Assembly (NCBI GenBank): GCA_963989385.1
Contig: OZ022500.1
Span: forward strand, 24,566,460 to 24,630,459
Length of the DNA stretch: 64,000 bases
From: Ctena decussata
Taxonomy: Eukaryota > Mollusca > Bivalvia > Lucinida > Lucinidae
Direction of reading: 5' to 3'
In this document: in pieces, positions 45,801-57,800 of the stretch
Numbering within the stretch: position 1 is the first letter of the stretch
Layout of the letters: each line of letters begins with the position of its first letter
Notes under the pieces: generated by a model
The model's input: only the letters and a program-made list of their open reading frames with translations
The model's database searches: none
Told to the model about the DNA's origin: nothing
Program-made: the position numbers and the translations under genes

Positions 45801-48800
45801 TAAATAATACTGTGTGATAGACTCTTCCTCCTTTGAACTTGGAAAAACCATCCGATCCATTTGGGGATAATAAAATGGTTGCATAGTTGCAATCTGCAAT
45901 CCAACTCTGAAGCCAGAAAAAAAAAATCAATCACCTGGTGAAAAGCCAAAACAAGCAAAACAACAAAAACAACAAAAAACAAGTTCAGTGGATCTGCAAC
46001 TTTTTTCTCTATTCTTTTTTTTTTACATTAGAGCAAATTCTTTCCTCTGAGAGCTGACTCCCAATTAATGGAGGTAAAAATGAAATAGGCAGAGTTGCTT
46101 CCTCTAAAAGTGCACCCATTCACCTAAACTTTAAAGGTTCTTCGGGAGCTGTTGTGAGTGACATCATAACAAAAGCTAGTACACAAATTGGTAATTGAGC
46201 ATATTAAAACAAAGCTAACTGAACAAACTTACTTTAATTTTCCAATACTTTTAAGAGCAACAATCTGGTTATAAGATACATTCAATGTCTGGAATAAATG
46301 AGAAAAAACATTCACATTCAGCATTAGTTTCAAATCACCTTTGACAGACATAATTAATTTGACATTTAAAAATGCTCACAAATGTACTGTTTCAAAATGC
46401 ATGTATCTTAAGCCGCTGCAAATACATTGTAGGTTAGGTAATGACAGTATGTCCACAAGGGCTTTTATCAAACTCTTTTTCAGGAAAGAAACAATGCTTC
46501 TTGCCTGAAAAAGAGTATGTCACAAGCCCGGAGGAAAGTTAGATCAAGCACCTTGATGCAGTCAAAAATCAAAATCTTGATAAAGTAGTCATAGATAACT
46601 TGCTTTTCAGTTGTACCTCAAAATTGGATGAACAGCAATATATGTTTTTCATCTGTGCTGTATATGGTATCAAACTGGCATTATACATTCTGATCAATGA
46701 CTACACAAGAAATAGTACAGCTATATAAATAGACAGGTGATTAGCAAATGTTACCTGAACACCTGCCCTTCATTTTTGTTCAAGAGTCTTTTGACACTAT
46801 TTGACTTAGTTCTTAAAATACTGTTTTAAAAATTATGCATGTTCCATTGTTATAGAAAGCATACATTTTATTTATATAATGATTTTGTATAATCATTGGC
46901 TGGAAGGGAAACTAGAAAAGTAGCAAATTTAAGTCATAAGGGAATTAACTACATATACCTTTACCCTAAAGCCTATGCAAATAACAGTGTTGACCAGAGC
47001 TCTAGATAAGAGGGGTTTTTGATGATAATTGAGGGATATCTTTTTTATTTCTCATTGAAACTATATGTTGTGACCCCTCATCTGAACTGCCTCATCGAGA
47101 CGGTTCAGATGAGGTATCACAACATATGTTTTTATGCAGAATTAATAAAAGTTATGCTTAATTATCACCAAATACTCTATGAACTCTATAAGCAATATGC
47201 TTCCGTTCAGATCCTCAATGAATATTACATGTATATATCTTGTCAGTATATTTTGTATGAATAAAATATTGTTGAAACCAAATACTCCCTCTTATCTACA
47301 GCTCTGGTTGATCAAGATCAATCTGCTCCTAAGAAGCTGTCTGACAACAGTTTAACAAGTCATCCTCTGAAGACATGAATGGCCCCAATGCACAGACTAT
47401 AGGGAGACCAGTTCAGAAACTGTCAAACATCTATTTTTTTATGGCAAATATGATGTACATGTATATTTTTTGATGAAGGGAACACTCACAAGTAATCTAG
47501 GAAGTCCCTTCAGCCCTGAAAGGTCTGTGATTCTGTTTCTTGACAAATCTACCTCCTGAAGATGCTTGCACTTGCTAAGATCTGACACTGATCTTAACCG
47601 GTTACCAGAGGCATTTAATTCTTCTAGGTTGGGTAGATAATTCAATGCCTGAAAATGTACACAAGCACATGTACAACACAGACTATAAATAAAACAGTGT
47701 AACTTCAAAGCTTGTTAAAAATACATACACTAAACCATTTTTGGTCTGAAGCGACAAAAATTAGAGCAAATAACCTACTAATATACTAACATGAATGCAA
47801 AGCAGATCTTTAAATGTAGACAAATGTATACAAAACTGTTGACTGCCATATTTTTTGCATGTAAAAGAAATTTTTGTTCTTTCTTTTTTTCAGATATAAA
47901 ACTCTTTCCTTGCACTCTTAAAAGTTGGTTCAAATGAGGTCACAATGTATGCATGTTTTTATGAAGAAAATAATAGACCAGAGAAGGGTGAGTTTGAAAT
48001 AATTTTGAGATAACTTCTTTTCATTTGCCATGAAATGTATGCTGTGTCCCTTCACTGCACAACACCCATTAAACACGTCAAGTTTTCTAAGCAGGTTAAC
48101 CTAGCTAGACAGTCTTATTAGAACTGCCTGACCAAAAGCAGCTCCTATCATTGTCAAATACAGCTATGTGAATTTTGAAGAAACAAAATGAGCTGCAATA
48201 CAACAAAACCAACAAAGTGGGATGGGCATCCAGGGAAGACTCAGATCAGCCTGGGCATCTGACCAGTCTGATCAGAATCTTTGCTGTGAGCTTAAAAGGT
48301 AGCTAAGGGTCTGAGCTACCTACATGCGGACAACAAAGACTCTGATCAGACTGGGCAGATGCCCAGGCTGATCTGAGTCTTTGCTGGGCGCAAATGCCAC
48401 TTTGTTGGTTTTGTCATGTCCCAGCTCAAATAAACTGTCTTAGGATTGTCAGCAAAACCCATCCTTATTTGGGGCTTTAAGGAAGCATTTCTTACAGCAA
48501 GATTATCCAGCATATTGTAGCTTATATCTAGAACTTTAAGTTGAACACAACATGACAACTCAGGGGTTTCTATCTTCAACATTTGGTTGCAGTCTATCCG
48601 AAGGTTCTGTAGTTTCTTTAGCTGAGATAAACCTTTACCTGCAATAAACCAATGAAATTTTTGTTATCAATAAAGCTATACCCTAAATACATAAATGCAC
48701 TTTCCATGAAATAACAAACAAAAGACAAATGAATATCTTGTGACCCTATTATAACTACCTTGCTGAAGCAATCCTAATGAGGAGACACAATGATATATGA

Positions 48801-51800
48801 TTTTATGGAGAACAAACAAATTATCAGACTGTAACAATAACCTTTCAAAATTTTGAATGTTACTGAAATATTGCAAGAAGCAGTCAGCAGATTATTATAT
48901 TGACTGGCTCTGCCTTACTGTTTGGTCTGAAATAATCAATTCTGTTTTGTACCATTAGGCAAAAGTTTATTAACTCTTTAGGCGTCACTATTGCCCAGAT
49001 GCAACTGCTAGGCAAAGCACCATTTTGGCTTTAATGTGACAGGCACAGTTCATGAAATAGCTCCATTTTACAACATTACCAGGGGAAATAATTCCAAGTG
49101 TATGATCAGATTATGGCAACCAAGATTTTTTCCTGAGAAAAACAAAATTTGGCTTTTTTCGGAGAAATTTAGAGACTTTCAAAAGTTTTTATTGACCAGA
49201 AACATCCAATCTTGTCAAATAAATGTGGTGCTGGAAAGTGCATTTCTATATAAAATTGGCGTTAAAAGAGTTAAAAGCTCATAAAATCAAATATAATAAA
49301 AACATACCTATAGTCTTGATCTTATTATGCTGGAGTTGAAGACTACCCAGGTCTTTTAAACTGAAAATAGAAATACGACAAATGCTGTATTTACCCTAAA
49401 CATTCCCACTGCTTGCCACAGCACACAGTGTAGACCCAGAAGAGCAGTCTGATTATGACATTCTCTAATTCCAATGCAAAATTTTGAGAAAGTTAAAGTC
49501 TATGGGTATACTTGGTGTTTTTCTGCCATTTTTAGACAGGTAAACAACTTTTGGGACTTTCTGTTTACTTCCCTGCAACAAAGCCCTTCAAAGTAGGTTC
49601 CACTCTTAGAAAATAGAATTTGCTCCTATGGGAAAGAAAAGTCAAACAATTCTGAATTTCCTGGCACAAATTTGAATAGGTATGCAAAGTTTTGTGAAAA
49701 TTTATTCAGTACTAATGAAATTAAATCAACTATTTGCTCACCACTTTTTGACAAACTACCTATGAAGTACTGTAATCACAATGGCATGTATGCACTGAGC
49801 ATAAGTGTAATTCAGCTTGTTCAAAATGCATATGATTTAATATCTGGATACTAACTTCCCTCTAGGCATTACTATGTAAAATATCAATGTGAGGTATCCT
49901 GTGTTAAAGCTTGATAGGAGAGCTAACAGATCCAGTGTCAGAAGATGTTGGACATACAAAAATAATCTCCCTTCATTCTGACAGATTATACCATTTATAT
50001 TAAGAGAGAAAACCCTAGTGTGAAAGATTTCAAACTCATATATTTTTCTACCCTATCTGTTTTGCAAATAACCCTGAAACTGGAATGTCATGAAATGATG
50101 TTTGTTTGCCCTACCATCAAAGGAACAGTTTTACAGCGTGTTTAAGCCGATTGCAGAAAGTTTCACTCTGATATCCTTTAATGTTAAACAAACCCCTATA
50201 ATAAGTATCAATAATACAAACTACATGTACTTCAGTGTTGCCACTTATCCTCTACTTACCAATTCCCTGACTTTTCCCTGACTTGTCCCTGATATTTTAG
50301 CAGAGCTCCAGAAAAGAGAGGGTACTGAGGATAATTCAAAGATAATTTTTCTTATTTCTCAGTGAAAACATATGTTGTGACCCCTCATTAGAACCGTCTC
50401 GGTGAGACTTCTAATGATGGGCAACAATATATGATTTTATGGAAAATATGTAAAATTATCTCTAAATTATCCCTGTTACCCCTTCTTATCTGGAGCACTG
50501 TTTTACCATTTTCCATATCTTTTTTACAAACAAAAAGTTAATTTTTATCTTTACTTCATCACTTGGAAATGTGTAAAAGGGGTACTATAAAAAGTAAGAA
50601 TTTGCTCCCTTAAGGGAGCAAATCTTTCCTTTAAGAGTAGCCCCTGATGAAGAGGGCATGAGCCTGGACTATCTCTCTAGAAAGTGCATCCTTTCCCCTT
50701 GCGCAGAATAGGTATACTTTCTGAAGACTTATAGCCATTTATTTTTTTAAATTCCCTGACTTTTCCCTCAGTTTTCAAGTGCTTTCTAAATTTTCTTGAC
50801 CAACCACAAAATTCCTTGACTTTTCCCGGAACCTGGAAAAAATCCATTTTCCAGATGCTTTTCTCTGACTATGGCAACCCTGAACTTTGGTTTAAACAAT
50901 ATTTTATTTCTTGTTTTGTACAAATCATATTCACACATACATATAAAGTTAGGATGGGAAAACAAGCTCCAAGAACTTATAAGTATCCTCTCCTAACCCT
51001 GCACTTTGAAATGTTTGTCTGCTTTCATTTGACTTGCAGTCTTAAACCATTAAAGTGCAATAAAGCAGATTACAAACTTTAGGTCTGCAAAATTTCGAAA
51101 AAATGTTTTGTGCAAGCTACATATATACTGTATTGAGAATTCAAAGAGTAGAGAGCATATAGTATAGATCAAGATGAGGTGGCTTATTATGAGCCCCCTC
51201 ATCTGAAGCTTTGCAGTTTGAAAATCCAATTGCTTTCTTTTTTCTGGCGCTCTAGGAATTTAGTAAGGTGTATATGTCTGATTTCAATCATATTACCAAG
51301 CAAATTAAAAATCTCTTACATTTTATTTTGCACTGTGGTGTAATATTTTAACACAAGACTATTTCAATTCTTACCTATCTAAATTCTCAATTTTTCTCAA
51401 TCTGTTATCATACATTTTCAGTTCTTTTAGTTCCTGAAAGTAATAAGAAGCAGATATGTCCAAAAAACAGAAATGAGCCGCGACGCGAGAAAAACAACAA
51501 AATGTTTGTTTGCCCAGTGCAGACTCAGATCAGCCTGGGCATCCACCCAGCCTGATCAGACTCTTCACTAAGCAATTAAAGGGTAGCTAAGGGTCTAAGC
51601 TACCTCCATGTGGATGGCAAAGACTGATCAGACTGGGTGGGTGCCCAGGCTGATCTGAGTCTGTGCTGGGGGCATTACCACTTTGTTGGTTTTGTCGTGT
51701 TGTGGCTCAAATGTGCTTCTATATGCAGTTACTACCTTACACAGTATAGTTAGCATCACACTAATGTCATAAATGCTTGAAATTCAAGATCATCAGTAAC

Positions 51801-54800
51801 TTCAAAAAATCAAAACTCTGTGATACTTAAATGCAATATCAAAACTTAAGACACTGAATCCTTACACAAACCGTTAAAATGATCTGATGCAACAAATGTA
51901 GCTGTAAGTTCATGTTAAAGCAAAGTTATGTATATCAACTTTAAACAGAATATATTATAGTGATTTTTTTTAGAGAGTTAGAGCAGAGGGTGTGGAGATA
52001 GGGGTGAAGGTATAACCAAGACCACGTGACATTGCAATGTAATTCCACTAACTCAGTTCCAAACATTAATTAACAACCAAAAACAGAAAAGGTTGAAAAA
52101 ATGTTTTATCAAACGAATTTGATAAAAATCTGAGCCTAGTTGTTCAAAGCATTGTTAGCTTAACAAAGTCTTTAGTCAAGGTTTCCTTTTCTACAGTACA
52201 CATAAGATTGAATACATTTATGCTCATATATTTTTTTCCAAAAAATTAGGAGGAACTTTTGCTATGCAAAAGCTCTTTACATTTACAGCCAAATATTGGC
52301 CTTGCTTTTGCATTTATAAACATTTGAAATATCAGTTTTCATTTACTATTTAGAGGACATGGTTAGTTTTGAACAGGTGGTTCAAACTTATATTTTTGTA
52401 TTAAACAACAATAATTTACCCTATTATTTTCCAGCTTTTGAATCTGGTCAATAAAGTTGCAGGACAGATCAAGCACCTTCAGCTTTTTGAACTGGAAAAG
52501 AAAGGAAAATAATGATAATGTGATGCACTCTAGCTAAAGAGGGCTTGTGTTTAGTCTCCATAAACAGTATGTTGTGGCTCATCATAAGATCTGCCATTCA
52601 TGGAAGGCCTTTCCAGTTGGTCTAAGAAAAATAAGATTATCCCAGAATTATCTACAAAACCCTTGTTAAGCTGTATGGATAAACTATCATGTTTTTGTCA
52701 TTTTTTTCGAGGGCAGACAACTGTTTTTACTTCTTGCTTGCTTCCCTGGGTAACAATTTACCTTTCCAAATAGGGACTAGTCTTAGAACTTTTCATTCTG
52801 AGTTGATCCCAATGACAAGGGAGACAAAAATGAAACTAGCAGATTTGCTTCCTCTGAAAGAATAAATTAACCATTCATGGTTTGTGAACACCTTCATGCT
52901 TTTTCTGCTATTTTAATAACGGAGAATAAATTTTATGACCTCCCTTTTGTTTCCTTGGAAAACACAGCCCTTCCAAAATGGGGTCTTCTCTTAATGGAAA
53001 GAATTTGCTCTCAAAGGAGCACTTTTTCCCTTTAAGGGTAGATTCCCAAAAGGGAAAGGTGGCAAATTCAAAATGGCAGAGTTGCTTCTCCTGAAAGTGT
53101 ACCCATTCACTTGAAATCTTCACTTTTCACCATACTGATTCCTGAAGGTCTACAGATTTTCTTATGCAAAAAATGAAGGGTCTAGTCAAATGGAACTTAT
53201 GAGCAGGCTGATATGAGTCCTTGCTACTTGCACATTCCATAAGGCATCTTTTCTCAAGGCACTGTTCAAGTACAGTCAAACTAGTGTTTAAAGACCACAT
53301 AAGGGAGCCCAAACAAGGGCTTCGCAAGCGGCGCATAATATGCCCGTTTAAATGTCATAAAGCAGTTACAGAATGAACAAGACTGTTTACAAAAGGATAG
53401 ACAGACAGACACACAGGGTCAACCACTCTATAATTAATGACTGCAACATTATTTAAATATTTAACCCATCAAATACTATTAGTATATCAAAAGCATACAT
53501 GTGATGTCTCCCGGATCATCCGGGAGTCTCCCGGAAATGGAGCCCATCTCCCGCGCTCCCGGAAAGTATTCAGAATCTCCCGGATGCTGACTTTTCCTGT
53601 CATAATTTTTTCTGAACCGTCCATTTTGCGGTAACTACTTACCCGGCGGCCGTCAAAGGATTAACTGTCCGTGACCCAATTACCTAACAGGGTGCAGTAT
53701 AGGACGTGTCATTCCGAGGGGTATTCGCTGATCAGACGCAGCGAGGTGTTAAATTGGCTAGCGCACCAGTAAAGGCACCTGTGCTAACTATAATAGCAGG
53801 TAACTTTTACCGAGAGCAAATGACTTTTATTGCGTCACGGCTTTATGCATCGGTCATTGTTTATGTCTTTGATTTGCACGAATGCAATAGGTAAGTGCCG
53901 CCAATCGACAGTGATTCGATATCGATTTTTTCAGTGAACATGTCAGATACGTAATGTATAGTCATTATAAATATCGATCGTGCAAAATTTGCGCAGGCTG
54001 ATCAGATCATACTTTCATGCAATAGATGCAAGTGCCGCCAATCGACAATGATTCGATATCGATTTTTTCAGTGAACATGTCAGATACGTAATGTATAGTC
54101 ATTATAAATATCGCTGATGCAAAATTTGCGCAGGCTGATCAGATCATACTTTCATGAAATCATCACGGGTGCCAGCATTTTTTTTTTTTTGTTTTACTTA
54201 AGTCGGTTCGTTCACTTTAAGAATAGTTTCCCGCGTTTTTCTATCCAGTTCCCGCCGATTCAGACGCATCGTATGTGAAATGAGAACCAGTGTGAATTTA
54301 TAAATAAAATATGGGAAATCCGCGATCTTCAGCATCTGACTGAGACAGAAATATGCTATTCTACAGGTTTACTGACCCAAATATGCAGCTATATTCGTTC
54401 TTAATCTAATATTCAACGAAAATAGACAGCTCTAATGACAGGTATGTTCAGTGAAGTGTAGAATATAACTCGGTTTTGAGATAAACAGATTTTGAGTTTT
54501 TAACAAGTATCAGCTTTCATCAAAATAACTGGAGCAAATCGGACCCATCATCCAAGATGCAATTTTGGATGTTCATATTGAGGGTTAGGGAAAAGTGGAG
54601 AGGAGTGATGGTTTGAGAATGCCAGATAATCAGATTGTTTATTTTTTCTTTTTTTTGCAATTTAGCAATGGAATGGTCAGCACTAACACTATGACCACTA
54701 CTGTAGAATTACACTGTAAATTAAACTTAGGATGGTAGTGTTACTGCACTGAAATGGCATACTTTTTAGGTTATATTTGAAGTATTGGGTAACTCAAAAG

Positions 54801-57800
54801 TAGAAGTTAAACAAACTATACAACTGTACTTTAGTTCATGTTGTTCTATTTTAATATTTTAAAACAAGAACCCCCCCCATCCCCACCACCAAAAAAAAAA
54901 CAAACAAAAAACAAACAAACAAACAGTGAAGTAGTGAAGTTCTCGAAACAACGCATTAAAGTTGCCGTCAAAAAGTCTCCCTGATGGGGAACTCAATCTC
55001 CCTGAAATGAAATCCAGATCTCCCACATGGTCCTCAAGAGTTCATCACATGTATGCAAAAGTCAGCTTCCAAGGTAAGTTTCTTGCCTAAGTCATACAAG
55101 GGAGATAAACTAAATATACTAGATATACCATTTTTGGTTCTATTACATTCCCTTGGCATGATTTATAATATACATCATATCGCCATTAAGTTGTATTAAA
55201 ATAGGAAAAGTAAACAGGAAATTTATGCAAAGGCAGATAATTCAGTGAGCCAGAGTTGTGGCTCCTGTTCAGGATACATTGCCCCATTATTATACACATT
55301 CCTACAAAGCTTCATTCTAATATTTCAAAAGGTTCAGGAGATATGGAGTGAATGAGAAACACCTAAAAATACTAATCAAATGGAGGTTACTCCAAAATTA
55401 AGAAAGGGGGAGCAGGGTTCGTACAGAAATAAGAGATTAGAATTCCAGGACTTTTCAAGGACTATTCAAGGACTTTTTTCGTTTTTCAAGGACTCAATTT
55501 TAAGGACCGATCAGTCACTCACCTAACATTGTCTATAATACGATCGCAGGCCGAACAGATCGCTTTCAGTTTGTCAGCCTTGAAGGGGCGAATCCATTTG
55601 GAATAAGCGGGGTTCCTCTCCCACTCGTTTTTGTATACACATTTGCCTTTCGAGGCCATTGTGTTCGTTGATCTTCTTCGATTTAAATTCGCGCAAAATT
55701 TGCACTTTTTATAGCCGGAAACGGCGAAAAGGAAACAAGTCGCACTTTATTTCTACAACCGGATGATGGTATTGATAAATACCGGGACTACAGATAAAAA
55801 TGAATCTGAATACGGTCGCACCTCGCTCTTCGACGTATCTAGCGATTTTCACTCGGTTTTCTTTTGCGCATCACATAAATCCCGAAGAATAAAAAAGAAT
55901 CGATTTTTTAATTATTTTCAAGGACAATTTCACATTTTCAAGGGCAATTTTACAAAATTCCAGGACAATTCCAGGACAAATGGCACTATTTTCAAATTCC
56001 AGGAGTTTTCCAGGACCAGAGTCAAATTCAAGGACTTTTCAAGGTCTGTGCGAACCCTGGGGAGCAACCATTCTTATATATGACACATTGTCTTGTGATC
56101 ATGCACATTGCTATAAAGTTTCATCATGATATTCCAAACGGTTACCAAGTTATGGCATGCACAAGATAAGTATACACAAAAATAGCCTGAAAGTACTAAT
56201 GAAATGGATGTAACCCTAAAACAAAGAGAGCAGCCATTGTTGTACGCGACACTTCGTTAGGACTTCATACACATTGCTATGAAGTTTTATAAAGATATCC
56301 CGAACGGTTATCTAGTTATGGCCCATACAAGACTTACAGGGAAAAAATTAATCAAAGGGGCATAACTTCGAAACTAAGACAGAATTAGCAACCATTCTTG
56401 TACGCGACACGTTCCCCCAACCTAATACATATGCCTACCAAATTTCATGAAGATATCCCCAATGGTTACTGAGTTATGGCGCATACAAGAATGTTTACGG
56501 ATGGACGGACGGACAGCGCCACGACATAATATGTCCGTTTTTCAAAAACGGGCGTATAAAAATGGTTTTTCTTGACAGGTGCACATGGTCTTGTTTACAG
56601 GTTCAAATGTGCTTAATTTCTACATTCTGGAAGCTCTTGAAGTGGTCTCTATAGATAGGTGGTCTCTATTCACAGGTGGTCTTTAGCACAGGTTTGACTG
56701 TATATGTACCATAGTTCTTCTAATAATTACTCCCTCTCTAGTAAATGCTCCCCATTTCTTTTTCTAAAAAAAAGCGGCCAAATTTTGCCAAAATTGGTTT
56801 TAGGCCAACAAAGTTTGCTAATTATTGCCCAAAATTATTTTGGGCAATAATTAATGAACTTTGGTGGCTTATATCCAATCTTTATATTATGTCACATGCA
56901 CCATTAATAGGAATTGTGTACTACAGGGGCATTTATTAGCTAAAATGTGGTATACCTTTTCTAAGTTGTCAATAGCTGTAAGTTCACAGGCATGCTGGTT
57001 GATTTCATAGATCTTGTTGAAGTCAGACTCCATATTCTGAGCAAGCTGAAAAAACACAAAGCAAGTTACAATAAACAGCAATTCACGCAACTTCATTAAA
57101 ACCAGCACTTAATCTATTGACAGTCAGTCATTTTGGCATTTTCAAAGGGTCTTTGTATATTTAAAGGGACAGTATATGAAATATTAGCAAACTAACAGAA
57201 ATCTGTTTAGGTCAGGTAGGCCCCATGTTTTATTAAAAAAAAAACATCAGTGACTTCAAGGCAACAACCCCATGTTCCCTTCCATATACAACACTAAGTC
57301 AATCATTAATATAGCCAGCTTTTAGTTAATCAGTTCCCAGCTATCCAATTCAGAAACTCCTATCAAATACTAGTTTTCTCAGATTGTGACATCACCTTCA
57401 AACAGCATCATGACCCATTTAACAGTTTCAGCTTTTGACAAATGTCTAGCACAAATATGTACTGCATGCTCAGAACCACAATATGAATAAAGGTAAGAAA
57501 ATAAAATAACTGCATATTACTTTTTACTATCACTTAAATCAGGGCTGTGGAAATACTATGCCAAACTTGTCCTACTTGTCCCATTTCACTATGGACAAGT
57601 GAGAAATTTCAGTTTACTTGCCCTGGGACAAGTATTCAAAGTGTCATCAGTGGAAGTATTTCATGATAATTGTGAGATATTTTTCATATTTTTTCATGAA
57701 AACGTATGTTGTGGGTTCCTATTAGAATTGCCTCATTAGAGCAATTCTAACAGGTGCCCACACCATATGTTTTAATTCAAAACTTTGTGACAGTTAGTCA

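Larger units (their letters stand above)
55230..56540 (+). repeat. Tandem-structured dispersed repeat (ACGGTTACNNAGTTATGGC)
   Basis: About 150-bp units containing CATGAAGATATCCCNAACGG, TTATGGCNCATACAAGA and CATTCTTGTACGCGACAC at about 55300, 56114, 56281 and 56430; ends in CGGATGGACGGACGGACAGC. Split by the hAT-like element. Non-coding. Confidence 0.6.
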
